From Cardiocondyla obscurior (Eukaryota > Arthropoda > Insecta > Hymenoptera > Formicidae), in contig NC_091882.1 of NCBI RefSeq assembly GCF_019399895.1, forward strand, positions 4,836,001 to 4,900,000: a stretch of DNA of 64,000 nucleotides, in the 5' to 3' direction. Position numbers and translations under genes: made by a program. Positions 10,738 through 20,416 of the stretch are shown piece by piece (the first letter of the stretch is position 1; every line of letters begins with the position of its first letter). The notes beneath the pieces were generated by a model, which saw nothing but the letters and a program-made list of their open reading frames with translations, had not been told where the DNA came from and did not search any database.

Positions 10738-11064
10738 AGTAGATGTATATTGAGTGGTTCTGGATCACTACGTGTTAGTGTATCCGTGTGACCTTTGGCG
10801 AGGGGTAATGACGTCACGCGGGGACGGGGTTGTTAATCGTTCCCTCTCGCTCGCACTCGTTCGCGCCGCCCATTATCTCCTCTCGCTCGCACCCGTTGAA
10901 CGCATGGAGCGGTTCTGGATCACTATGTGTTAGAGTATCCATGTGACCTATGGCGAGGGGTAATGATGTCACGCGGGGAGGGGAGGTGTTAACGGTTCTG
11001 GGTCCGTGAGACCTAGGGCAAGGGGTAATGACGTCATGCGGGGAGGGGGTGGGTATTTATATAT
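10738..11064 (+). promoter_or_regulatory. Triplicated subterminal repeat with CRE-type palindromes and a TATA box
   Basis: Three imperfect tandem copies of a ~70 bp motif (GGTTCTGG...GAGGGGTAATGACGTCACGCGGGGA) follow the terminus. Their centres are TGACGTCA (10809-10816), TGATGTCA (10964-10971) and TGACGTCA (11029-11036). A TATTTATATAT stretch at 11054-11064 follows the third by 17 bp. The arrangement looks like a promoter or origin-like control region. TGACGTCA is the binding palindrome of CREB/ATF-type bZIP proteins; actual binding is inferred. The right arm repeats the set at 22725, 22790 and 22945. Confidence 0.5.
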
Positions 11065-11550
11065 CGCCCCTGTGTCGGCGATTCTAGGAACGAATTGTTT
11101 AGAGAATAATAACAACATCGAAACTCTGAAATGCAATATTATTTTTAAAAATGATAAGCGTGTCGTCGCTCAGCGGCATGTTTATGCGGCATCGCGACTT
11201 TCAAAGGAGTCGCGATTTTTTTTAAAGGAGTCGCGATTTTTTAAAAAGGGTCATGTGGCGTCGTGGCGGCAACGGGCGGCGACGGCGGCGGCAAGCGGCG
11301 GATCGCAAGGTATCGCGCCCATCGTTCCCTCTCGCTCGCACTCGTTCGCGCCGCCCATCGTCTCCTCTCGCTCGCACCCGTTGAACGCACAAGTGTCGCG
11401 CGCCCAGCGTCCTCTCTCGCTCGCACCCGTTGAACGCAAAGTATGGCGCGCTCATCGTTCCCTCTCGCTCGCACTCGTTAAGCGCCGCCTATCGTTTATC
11501 AACGATTCTTTTATGCGCTTATACGATTCGAATGCGGGTGACGCTGTACA

Positions 11551-13349
11551 CTGACCGGCAATAATGGCCTGACGCTCTGCGGCGACGGCAGCTAACGTGC
11601 GTGAGCTAGCGTGGTGTGCGTCAGGCCACACCGCGGAGCGCGTACGTGAAGCGCCGAGAGAAGCGAGAGGACGGGGGTTTGGGAGGCGTTCTCATGCTCT
11701 ATCCCGCTCTCAACCCGTGCGTTTGAGAGAACGCATGAGTGGTCGCTAAGAAAAGTTATAGGCGCACCTTCGTTCTCTCGCTTGCACGCGTTCGTGTTTA
11801 TACGGGCGCGCAAGGATAGAAATAGATCGCAAGAGTACGCTATTAATTCTAGCATATACTTCAAGACATTTCGCGATAATGACAACCGAAATTGAAGACC
11901 CGTGTTACTAATGTTATTAAATATATAATTCTACGTTGCGTGTAATTTATTTTCGCGATAATTTTTCGACAAATATATAAATAATATCTCGAGAAAGAAC
12001 GCATGGGAGGACGGTGCGAAACTGTTAGAGGTGCACCTCCGATCTCTCGCTTGCACGCGATCGTGTTTATACGGGCGCGCAGAGATAGAGATAGATCGCA
12101 AAAGTACGAATTATAGCGTATACTTTAAGATTTTCGCGACTAATGATAACCGAAATTAAACACCCGTGCTACTGATATTATAAATATATAATTTTACGTT
12201 GATTGTAATTAATTTTCGTAATAATTTTTTGACAAATAAATAATGTCTTGAGAAAGACAATTTAAAATTCTGTTTTCTGTCTTGAGAAAGACAATTTAAA
12301 ATTCTGTTTTCTGTCTTGAGAAAGACAATTTAAAATTCCGTTTTCTGTCTTGAAAAAGACATTTTAAAATTCTGTTTTCTGTCTTGAGAAAGACAATTTA
12401 AAATTCTGTTTTCTGTCTTGAGAAAGACAATTTAAAATTCTGTTTTCTGTCTTGAAAAAGACAATTTAAAATTATGTTTTCTGTCTTGAAAAAGACAATT
12501 TGAAATACCGTCTTTTTTAAATGTCTTTTTCAAGACAGAAAACGGAATTTTAAATTGTCTTTCTCAAGACAGAAAACAGAATTTTAAATTGTCTTTCTCA
12601 AGACAGAAAACAGAATTTTAAATTGTCTTTCTCAAGACATTATTTATTTGTCAAAAAATTATTACGAAAATTAATTACAATCAACGTAAAATTATATATT
12701 TATAATATCAGTAGCACGGGTGTTTAATTTCGGTTATCATTAGTCGCGAAAATCTTAAAGTATACGCTATAATTCGTACTTTTGCGATCTATCTCTATCT
12801 CTGCGCGCCCGTATAAACACGATCGCGTGCAAGCGAGAGATCGGAGGTGCACCTCTAACAGTTTCGCACCGTCCTCCCATGCGTTCTTTCTCGAGATATT
12901 ATTTATATATTTGTCGAAAAATTATCGCGAAAATAAATTACACGCAACGTAGAATTATATATTTAATAACATTAGTAACACGGGTCTTCAATTTCGGTTG
13001 TCATTATCGCGAAATGTCTTGAAGTATATGCTAGAATTAATAGCGTACTCTTGCGATCTATTTCTATCCTTGCGCGCCCGTATAAACACGAACGCGTGCA
13101 AGCGAGAGAACGAAGGTGCGCCTATAACTTTTTCTTAGCGACCACTCATGCGTTCTCTCTCAAACGCACGGGTTGAGAGCGGGATAGAGCATGAGAACGC
13201 CTCCCACCAAATTTTCCCCCGTCCTCTCGCTTCTCTCGGCGCTTCACGGCTCACGTACGCGCTCCGCGGTGTGGCCTGACGCACACCACGCTAGCTCACG
13301 CACGTTAGCTGCCGTCGCCGCAGAGCGTCAGGCCATTATTGCCGGTCAG
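11551..13349. mobile_element. Foldback-type inverted-repeat element nested in the Polinton (1,799 bp)
   Basis: The element begins CTGACCGGCAATAATGG and ends with its reverse complement. It is flanked by a 6 bp duplication TGTACA (11545-11550 and 13350-13355). The right Polinton arm keeps the uninterrupted site near 22210-22225, which proves the insertion. Each arm is ~690 bp and the centre is a fan of inverted 34 bp tandem repeats, so the whole element can fold into one hairpin. No transposase is present; the mobilising family is unknown. Confidence 0.88.
12244..12644. repeat. 34 bp tandem repeats, eight direct and four inverted copies
   Basis: The unit TGTCTTGAGAAAGACAATTT plus 14 more bases recurs every 34 bp from 12244 to about 12511. 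The reverse complement recurs about four times from 12515 to 12644. Each unit itself contains a small hairpin (TGTCTT...AAGACA). Copy number differs between arms (8 against 4), so the arrays have expanded or contracted since the arms formed. Confidence 0.9.
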
Positions 13350-13569
13350 TGTACACACCCCCCGGGTAATCGCTCCTCCTTATCTTATTTCTTTCTCTCT
13401 CAGGTACATACGTTACATACGAACAAGGCGGATTCACGAGGTGGACTTACGCCTCACAATTATAATAAGATGAAGGATGGAATAGAAATAATTAAAAATG
13501 TTACATAAAGACTACAAAGTATATATTTTCTAAATATGCGATACAATATATTTCATTATACTTTTTTTC

Positions 13570-14413
13570 TTACACATTTATTATAATCGCAAGCATTTCA
13601 CAATCTATAATTTGTTGTTCGTCGAAGGAATCGCTGCTGCGTACAGCGCTCACCGCTTCGGTACGACTTCTTGATGCGGAAGCGATTTTACAAAATTGCT
13701 CGTATTTGTCGTCAATCTTTGGTAGGGCTTTGGTGAGTACGTTGAATTTCAAAGCGACGCAATCATCAAAATCCAACATTCGCGTGAACGTAGCCTCGGT
13801 CATAGCCATACGTGCGTCGAAAGATTCAAGTCGCACAAGTTTCATTTCGTTCATATAACATATTCGCACTGTGAGCGAACCTATGTTCAAACAGTCGTAT
13901 GGTTGCTTCGGTCGATCGCGAAGCATATTCTGAATTGTCCATCGATGCTCGCAGAGTTCCTTCCAGGTGTCAAGCAACATCGACAATTCATCTCCTCGAT
14001 TATCGCCTACGATGATCTCCACAAAACTACGCGGGCCAACGTTCACGCCGATCTCGAGATATTTGTATCCCGTGCGGGTCAGCGGGTATCGCCTGCATAG
14101 TGAGCGCGTCACGTATCGTTTCGGTGGGTCGCTGGAAATTAAATAAGAACAATCGTGAATATTAATATATTAATTTTAAAGTAAATAATTTTTATAATAA
14201 AAAATACTTATTCGTGAGATGAGGAGGGTTCATTACCGCAATCAATTCGACGCACTTTGTAGCAATTTCTCTCGGTGTAATACATTGTCGTATTCGTAAT
14301 CGTAGACGTTGTCGTAATCGTTGCTGCTGTTGCGGCCAAAGCGAAAAATGTACTGATCGCACGATCAGAGGGTACCTCGAGTCGAGGACGGTTGTGTAAA
14401 AAAAATCCCCTCT
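13570..14413 (-). pseudogene. Left-arm copy of the Polinton 255-aa gene (disrupted 5' end)
   Basis: This is the inverted twin of the gene at 21155-21998. Exon 2 is 14131-13570, with an intron at 14207-14132 whose borders match the other copy. Exon 2 encodes a product almost identical to the right copy, with one Ala/Val difference seen (ALPKIDD against VLPKIDD). In exon 1, five extra bases near 14395 (a longer T run and an extra CA) put the first ATG out of frame and lead to an early stop. A shorter product could start from an internal ATG just before the intron, present in both copies. Function unknown. Confidence 0.7.
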
Positions 14414-14630
14414 TTCATTATTTAAAATTTTGCATAGAGTGGGCTAATATAAAACGCAGTTAGACAAATTATCGGAGAGGGTAATTAAGAGTAAATGATT
14501 GGTAGAAGGTAATTGAGAGAGGGTAATTAGGAGAGGGGTAAAATAATCCAAAGGCGCAGAAGTATAAGTATGAAAAAAAAAGTTTATTCAAAAAAAATTA
14601 TACATTATCATCATTTTGACGGTTACGCCA

Positions 14631-17146
14631 TTAATTGTAAGTGCTATAATGAATTTATTTTTCTTATATGGCAAAGGTCGAGCGCGTCCTATCGTTGGGT
14701 CTTTGATAACTGGCATAACTGCGGCTTTATTTAATAATTCGGAGCCTGCATCGTACGGTTGGCTCTTATCCGTGATAAAGATAACTAGGTTATCTTTTCG
14801 GCCTAATAGGTTATCTTTTGTCGAGCTTATTATCGTCATATAATTATTCGGGAACACGTACGGCTTGTTGACGTTATCAAATATCTCCTCGTCTGAGGTC
14901 TCAGTGTCAGATTGTTCGCTATCGGGGCTTTCATTAGCTGAATATTCGGTTTCAGTATCGCTCGTTTCGGGTTTATCGCTAGTGACCTGTACATTATCGT
15001 TATCGCTTATAACTCGCTGGTTCTTATCTGTTGCTTTACTGCTTCGCGTAGCTTCAAATATTTCTTCATCAGAGCTTATCTCTAACGGATATACACGCGC
15101 GGCTTGGGTTATCGGTTTTCGAGATAGCGCGTCGGCGTTTACGTTAATCTTGCCTGCTTTATATTCGATTTTGTAATCATATTCGGCAAGTTTTAATCGC
15201 CACCGAATAAGACGTGACGTTGGGTCTTTAACTGAATTTAACCATACAAGTGGTTTATGATCGGTTACAAGAGTAAATTTATTTCCGTACAGATAAGGTC
15301 TGAAGTAATTTGTACAATAAACAATTGCCAAAAGTTCTTTTTCTATTGTTGAGTAGTTACATTTGGCTTCGTTCAATAGTCTCGACGCATATGCAATTGG
15401 TCTATCTTTCCTTATCTCGCCCTGACTTAAAATCCCTCCTATTGCATATCCCGAGGCGTCTGTCGTCAACACAAATGGCTTAGTAAAATCGGGATGTTAC
15501 AAAAGGGGTTCTGAACATAGTAAATCGCGTAGTTTACAAAACGCTTTTTCTTGCTCTTCTGACCATTCAAATGCGGTTTCCTTTTTAAGTAATTGGGTTA
15601 AAGGCTTGGCTTCCTTGGAAAAACTCGGTATAAATCGTCGGTAATAACCGGCGAGACCCAAAAATTGCTTGATATTTTTGGGGTCTTTTGGTCTTGGAAA
15701 ATTTTTGACGGCTATTATTTTCTTTGGGTTTGTTTTTACCCCATCTTCACTAATTATATGACCAAGGTAGCCAACTTCCTTGCGGAGGAATTCGCATTTG
15801 TCTGGTTGAAGCTTTAAGTTCGCTATTCTTAGGCGCTCAGCTAGTTTATTGAATTTTACTGCATGCTCTTTTAAAGAACTAGCGTAGATTACTATGTCGT
15901 CTAAGTAAACGAACAATAATGTTTCTTGGAGGCCGCTCAGAATTCTGTCCATCACTCTTTGAAAGGTGGCCGGTGCATTCTTTAGGCCAAACGGCATTCG
16001 CTTGAATTCATAGTGCCCAAAGGGCGTAGAAAACGCGGTTTTCTGAGCGTCTTCCTCGGACATTTGTATTTGGTGAAATCCTGACGCGAGGTCAAAAACG
16101 CTGAAGTATTTTGAACTCCCGAGTTGGTCCAAAATTTCCGTTATATTTGGTAACGGGTATGCGTCTGCTAACGTTTTTTCATTGAGTGCGCGAAAATCTA
16201 TTACGAGTCTCCAACGTTTATTTCCCTTCGAGTCAGGTTTCTTGGGAACAATCCATAATGGACTGTTATATGGAGATTTCGATTCCTCTATTACTTTGTT
16301 GTCTAATAGATCTTTGACTTGTTTGTCTATTTCGTTTTTGTGGATTGGAGGAAAGCGGTATTGTTTTGTATTAATGGGTTGGTTATCGGTGGTAGTGATT
16401 TTGTGACTCGCCACGGTGGTGTGCCCTAAGGTTTCACCGGGGAGATGAAATAGGTCATGATGTTTGTGGATGAGGCTTATCGCATGTTCAGCCTCTTCTT
16501 GGTTTAGATGATCGAGTCTGAGTAGTTCCTTTACCTTATCTACTCGGTCCTCTTTTGATATAGAAACAGAGTTTACTTGTGCGGTATCTTCCGTTGATAC
16601 GCTTATCGCGTGCTTGGAGACGGTTTCAATTTCTTCTAAGTTTATCGAGGGGACTATTATCTCTTGATCCCGTTCCCCTGGGTTTATCGCGCGGCAATAT
16701 GCCTTTCCGTCTCGATTTGTGACCACGGCGTCGCCGAGGATAACATCACCGCCTACCCTAAGGCGCGGGATGTAGCCGACTCTGAGTTTATTTAAAACTT
16801 TTACATAAAGAGTCGTTTGTGTTCGGGCTGGAATAGTTATCGTTTCTGGAGTGGTAAATGGTAGTCTGTTTCCTTTCCATTCTACGTATTTCTCCACGAA
16901 ATTTATATTTGATGCGTCCCTAAGAAAGTCCGATCCTAAGATGCCTTCTTGTATTATAGGGAAATCATCGGGAACGATATGGAAAATAACCGGGTGACCG
17001 AACAATTCAATTTTTAAATAACCGAGGGTTTTTACTTGCCCGCTTGTGATGCCGCTAAGGAACAAGGGGTCTCCGTGTATTATCTCGGCGTCCGGCTTAA
17101 TCCCGTGTTGTTTGATTAGGTTAGGTGCTGCGCCAGTATCGATCAT
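14631..17146 (-). CDS. pol: Gypsy Pol: protease, reverse transcriptase, RNase H; broken and lacking integrase
   Basis: An aspartic protease motif (LMIDTGAAPNLIK) opens the protein. RT follows with RWRLVIDFRALNEKT, FSVFDLASGFHQIQM, KRMPFGLKNAPATFQRVM and the catalytic YLDDIVIYA; a connection domain with GLAGYYRRFIPSFS comes next. RNase H shows VLTTDASGYAIGGILSQG, STIEKELLAIVY and LVTDHKPLVWL. A TAA at 15494-15496 interrupts the frame just before RNase H, and the same frame continues beyond it. After RNase H there is an acidic linker with DEEIFE, ending at the junction (14630) before any integrase zinc finger. The last residues in the open frame (to 14588) come from Polinton DNA. Pol overlaps the gag end in another frame, indicating frameshift expression. 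Confidence 0.9.
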
Positions 17147-17217
17147 GAGATTAACTTCCCTAAGGAGGTTATCTGAATTTATCTTTGTTGTTGGCGCGTG
17201 TGTAAACTCTTTTGGAT

Positions 17218-18693
17218 TTAGGATTGCAATACGGGTTTGTCGGGTGTTTCCGTTTTGCTGGTTGACGGTAGCGAAGTTATGGAATTTATTGGACGCGTAT
17301 CTCGTCGGTTGTCCGACCGGGGTGCGTCCGGGCGTCCCGTCGGACGATTCTCGTTTCCCGATTGCTGTCTTTGTAAGTTATTGTTATATTGTCGTTTCCG
17401 GCATTCTTCTATCGTATGGCCGTGATTTTTACAATATCTACATGTTTTTTCCGTCGCTGTAGGCGTACTCTGTCGCGTCGGCGGGTTATCTTGCGGTCGA
17501 GTAGTGTAGTTATCGCGGGGTCGCGGTGAATAGTTATCGCGGGGTCGCGATGTGTAATTATCGCGGGGTCGCGGTGTATAGTTATCGCGCTCCGGCTGAT
17601 TTCTCTCGTATCTCGGACGATTCCATTGCGGTGTCGGTCGGTTAACCATGTAAGTCTTCGGGGTCGAATGGGCTATCGGACGTCCGATAGGATGTATACG
17701 CTGCGACTGATTATTTCTGTCGTTATCATTTCGCCCTCGTGAATCGAAGCGTTGTTTGTCCAATTCTTGGCGTTTCGCAATAGCCTTTACTGAAGCAAAT
17801 GCTTCTGACGGATTATAATATGCATCCGGTCTTAACTGGAGCCTGTATTCAAGTGGCAAGCCATCACAAAATGAACGCGCGGTCAATGTTTCTACTTCGG
17901 CTGTTATGCGATGGTCAAGTTGTCCGTGCCTCCGACGTTCCGCGTCGAGGATGTTGGAACGCAAGTCCTTAACGCGACTAATATAATCGAGAATGTGTTC
18001 ATGCGGTTTTAGGTATACCGTGCTTAAATCTCCGTGATATTGATCGATAGTCTTTGAGGGTCCGAATGCACCATTTAATAGGTCTATTAACTGGGTAACA
18101 GTATCGCAAGGTTCGTCTTCTACAGCGTAGTACGCGCGTCCTCTTAATTTATTAATTAAGAGTTTAGTCAAGTTTCTTTCTGACGCGGCGGGTACGATGC
18201 TTTTTGCTCTTCGGCAAGCACGTGTGAATTGAGCGAGGGGAATGCTATAACCATCAAATGATGGTACGCCCTCCGTGGCTTCGCGAAAGGATACTTTGGG
18301 AATACTAACGTCGTAAGGTACGTCAAAACTAAACGGGGTAGAGGAAGGTTCTAGGTGAGCCGTGGCGTTTGATATGTTACCAATATTATGAGTGGTTTCC
18401 TCGCGTGTATGCTCGGTTTCTTTTGGAAGCGGTTGATTATTCCATTTATTTAATTCCAAGTGAGGTATCGAGGTTTCATGGATTTGGGCGGCTCTTTCCT
18501 TTTCAAACGCGACGCGTTGCTTTTGAAGTTCCGCGCTTTCCGCGGCCATTTTCTTTTGTTGGGCTTTAATATTTGCGCGTATTGCATCAAGTTCGGCGTT
18601 TTTTTGTGCAATCTTCCTGCGAGCTATATCAAGTTCGGACTCGCTCAGTGGCTTATCAGTAGTTTTACTGCGCGTCTCCATTTCGTTTGGCAT
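17218..18693 (-). CDS. gag: Gypsy Gag with CCHC zinc knuckle, 491 aa
   Basis: It starts MPNEMETRSKT and has an N-terminal coiled-coil-like segment (residues ~20-75, rich in Lys, Glu, Gln and Ala). The retrotransposon Gag core (about 140-310) includes VPSFDGYSIPLAQFTRACRR and LKPHEHILDYISRVKDLR. An Arg/Asn/Pro region follows with about four short tandem repeats of RPRDNYTxRPRDNY type (residues ~385-415). One zinc knuckle, CRYCKNHGHTIEEC, matches CX2CX4HX4C. The protein would bind and package element RNA. The frame is uninterrupted, unlike pol. Confidence 0.88.
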   Translation of the reverse strand: MPNEMETRSKTTDKPLSESELDIARRKIAQKNAELDAIRANIKAQQKKMAAESAELQKQRVAFEKERAAQIHETSIPHLELNKWNNQPLPKETEHTREETTHNIGNISNATAHLEPSSTPFSFDVPYDVSIPKVSFREATEGVPSFDGYSIPLAQFTRACRRAKSIVPAASERNLTKLLINKLRGRAYYAVEDEPCDTVTQLIDLLNGAFGPSKTIDQYHGDLSTVYLKPHEHILDYISRVKDLRSNILDAERRRHGQLDHRITAEVETLTARSFCDGLPLEYRLQLRPDAYYNPSEAFASVKAIAKRQELDKQRFDSRGRNDNDRNNQSQRIHPIGRPIAHSTPKTYMVNRPTPQWNRPRYERNQPERDNYTPRPRDNYTSRPRDNYSPRPRDNYTTRPQDNPPTRQSTPTATEKTCRYCKNHGHTIEECRKRQYNNNLQRQQSGNENRPTGRPDAPRSDNRRDTRPINSITSLPSTSKTETPDKPVLQS

Positions 18694-19009
18694 ATCTTAT
18701 CTTATTTACGAGATGACGTCACGATTGCGTCAGAATTTTAATCGCGTGGTCTGCTTTATCAGCAAGGCTGATTTCGTAATACAAATATAAGACCAATTAG
18801 TGAGATTAAATGAAACGTTCTCTTGGCGACTGTTTAGTCTTCAATGATAAGATAAGATAAGACACTTCTTGTGATAACAACTTGATATACCACAAGGCCT
18901 CTATTCATTCAGATAACGGTTTGGTGAAACAGTGCTTCTATTTATTCGAATGAATATAATTTAATTTAATTGCGAATTGATATTGAAATTGCTTGCACGT
19001 GGACTTAAT

Positions 19010-19030
19010 GGATCCCACCGCTGTCACCAA
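19010..19030 (-). other. Putative Gypsy primer binding site
   Basis: On the minus strand TGGTGACAGCGGTGGGATCC follows the putative LTR end by about 5 bases. It starts with TGG like nearly all PBSs. I cannot assign the tRNA with certainty. Confidence 0.5.
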
Positions 19031-19035
19031 ATTTA

Positions 19036-19181
19036 TGTTACGTCCCGGCGATTGCGGATGTTTTAGAACAATTTCGAACCGCGGGTCTTAGGCATTTATG
19101 GGATCACGAAAGTTCAGCGTGTTGCGGCTTCCGATCAAGGGGTTCTTTCATTCGCTCGGACCACGAAATATTAACTTTACA
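19036..19181 (-). repeat. Possible short Gypsy LTR (146 bp)
   Basis: The minus strand runs from TGTAAAGTTAATATT (19181) to GGGACGTAACA (19036), with TG...CA ends next to the PBS. 146 bp is short for a Gypsy LTR, and no second copy exists to confirm the outer boundary. It may be a 3' remnant of a longer LTR. The following ORF stops at 19184, immediately beyond. Confidence 0.45.
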
Positions 19182-19183
19182 AT

Positions 19184-19612
19184 TTATGAGGCATCTGGCA
19201 CTGGCAATCTCCGGTATACAATAGTGATTATAGTCGGTTCACTATCTAAATATGGTTGATCTTCCGGATTTTTTTCAAGATAAGTTAGAAAACGATCTAT
19301 CGTTTCTGTACACAAGGGGCAGTGTCGGATACTACTCGAATTAGCTATCAAAACACCACAATTGCTACATTCATATTCTCTGCTACGTATTTCGATAAGA
19401 ATGCGATGAGATGGTACGTAGTCAAATTCTGAAGTCGGGTATCCGGAATTAAGCATGCATCTACGGCAAAAAGGAAGACGCGTAATCTTTTGTTCAAAGT
19501 GACGGTATCTGATCTCGCACGTAGCCTGGAGTAACCAATTGATAATTGCTCTGGTTAATCCCAAAGGAGCTGTGTTAATGGGCATTCGAGGACGGGGTCG
19601 ATTTGGGCACAT
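19184..19612 (-). CDS. Hypothetical zinc-ribbon protein, 142 aa
   Basis: The frame starts MCPNRPRPRMP and is open to a TAA at 19184. It has two cysteine clusters: LPFCRRCMLN (about residue 50) and YECSNCGVLIANSSSIRHCPLC (about residues 80-100). The second has CX2C...CX2C spacing, typical of a small zinc-binding module. The C-terminus is Pro/Asp rich. I do not recognise the family. A partial paralogue lies only ~10 bp upstream on the same strand (19623-19796), so the two formed a tight tandem pair. The strand is opposite to the neighbouring Polinton genes. It could be a Polinton gene or cargo from another virus-like element. Confidence 0.5.
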   Translation of the reverse strand: MCPNRPRPRMPINTAPLGLTRAIINWLLQATCEIRYRHFEQKITRLPFCRRCMLNSGYPTSEFDYVPSHRILIEIRSREYECSNCGVLIANSSSIRHCPLCTETIDRFLTYLEKNPEDQPYLDSEPTIITIVYRRLPVPDAS

Positions 19613-19622
19613 TTATGTTCTT

Positions 19623-19796
19623 TTACTGAGATTCGCTCCCCATATGATCGATAAATATTTCTACTGGTTCTCCTAACAAATATACTGTATCTCCGCTCAA
19701 TTCAAGATAACGTACAAAATCGCGATGAACTAAGGGGCAAATGCCACAATTTCTGTAAGCTTCCGACAGCTCTAGATTTAATCCACACTCGCGTCA
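19623..19796 (-). pseudogene. C-terminal fragment of a paralogous zinc-ribbon protein
   Basis: The minus-strand frame contains RECGLNLEL, RNCGICPLVHRDFVRYLEL and ends HMGSESQ before a TAA at 19623-19625. It aligns by eye with SREYECSNCGVL and RHCPLCTETIDRFLTYLEK of the next ORF. Its 5' part is missing at 19796, where plus-strand Polinton coding sequence starts, so this is a truncation junction. Confidence 0.55.
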
Positions 19797-19950
19797 AAAC
19801 GAGTCGGTTAAAACCGCTACCGTGGACGTGAGATTAGAGTTTGAATGCAAGGACAATGTAGCGCCAAATACCACGGCTTACTGTCTCATCATACACGATC
19901 GTTTGGTTCAATACAATCCGTTGACCAACGTTGTACGTAAGATCACGTAG
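19795..19950 (+). pseudogene. C-terminal fragment, probable Polinton capsid protein
   Basis: The open frame ends at TAG 19948-19950 and contains VKTATVDVRLEFECK, PNTTAYCLIIHDRLVQYNPL and a basic VVRKIT end. From memory of Polinton-encoded proteins, this resembles the end of the double jelly-roll major capsid protein; I could not align it. The 5' part is lost at the junction with the zinc-ribbon fragment. Its place directly before the small terminal genes fits a Polinton right end. Confidence 0.45.
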
Positions 19951-20021
19951 AAATGATCTTCGACGTGTGTATGTAAAGCGGTGAATCGACGAACGTTGCG
20001 TATTCACTTTCATTCCGTCGT

Positions 20022-20312
20022 ATGCGTAACGTCGATAGAGAGAGAGAGAGAAAGATTGTCATCGTCGTCATGAAACCATCAAAGTATCAACCGTCTTGTT
20101 GGTGCGAGAACGCGAGTCGCATGAAGGAAGATAAAGCTACGCAAACGGATCCTAGACCGACGGATCACTTATTGAACAGAGGAATGACGTATCGAGTGAC
20201 ATCCACGGGAAACACAGTGGTTGACGTAGCCACGCAAACGGATAAGAAGTCACGAAGCGAACGACTTCAGGAACGCGTGACGGATTTTGTCTCGAAGCAT
20301 TTAAAAAAGTAA
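20022..20312 (+). CDS. Small Polinton protein with two TQT (dynein light chain LC8-type) motifs, 96 aa
   Basis: The frame starts at ATG 20022; a second ATG at 20070 (MKPSKYQPSCWCENAS) is an alternative start and avoids the GAGAGA-encoded Arg/Glu run. Two copies of an ATQTD motif occur, KATQTDPRPT and VATQTDKKS, about 40 residues apart, separated by a segment with TYRVTSTGNTVVD. The C-terminus is basic and probably helical (RLQERVTDFVSKHLKK). TQT flanked by a basic or small residue is the known anchor motif for dynein light chain LC8. Double motifs in a disordered chain favour binding of the LC8 dimer. The binding itself is inferred. It lies between the capsid fragment and the 185-aa gene on the same strand. 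Confidence 0.6.
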   Translation: MRNVDRERERKIVIVVMKPSKYQPSCWCENASRMKEDKATQTDPRPTDHLLNRGMTYRVTSTGNTVVDVATQTDKKSRSERLQERVTDFVSKHLKK

Positions 20313-20416
20313 TACAATTTGGAAAAGAGGGGGATAAAATTAAAAGATTGACGAATACGCTCGCGCGTGTTCAGTAACGAAATTTCCTCCGATCGAGTCG
20401 CATCGTTATCATCATC

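Larger units (their letters stand above)
14631..19181 (-). mobile_element. Truncated Gypsy (Ty3-like) element inside the Polinton
   Basis: Minus-strand order: a possible short LTR (19181-19036), PBS-like sequence, gag, protease, reverse transcriptase and RNase H. The element then stops at 14630, where sequence switches directly to the inverted Polinton arm. Integrase and the 3' LTR are missing. A simple insertion would leave both LTRs, so the left junction records a later rearrangement, or the template switch that created the palindrome. Confidence 0.85.

Noticed and set aside
11006..11554. Open frames of 60-180 codons in the GC-rich Polinton ends, repeated at 22095-22616 and 57339-57902
   Set aside because: They are read through short tandem repeats (TCTCGCTCGCACCCGTT type) in all frames and change between copies. 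They are better explained as TIR sequence.
12244..12644. CRISPR-like regular 34 bp repeats
   Set aside because: The repeats are directly tandem with no unique spacers, occur in inverted halves, and lie inside a eukaryotic foldback element.
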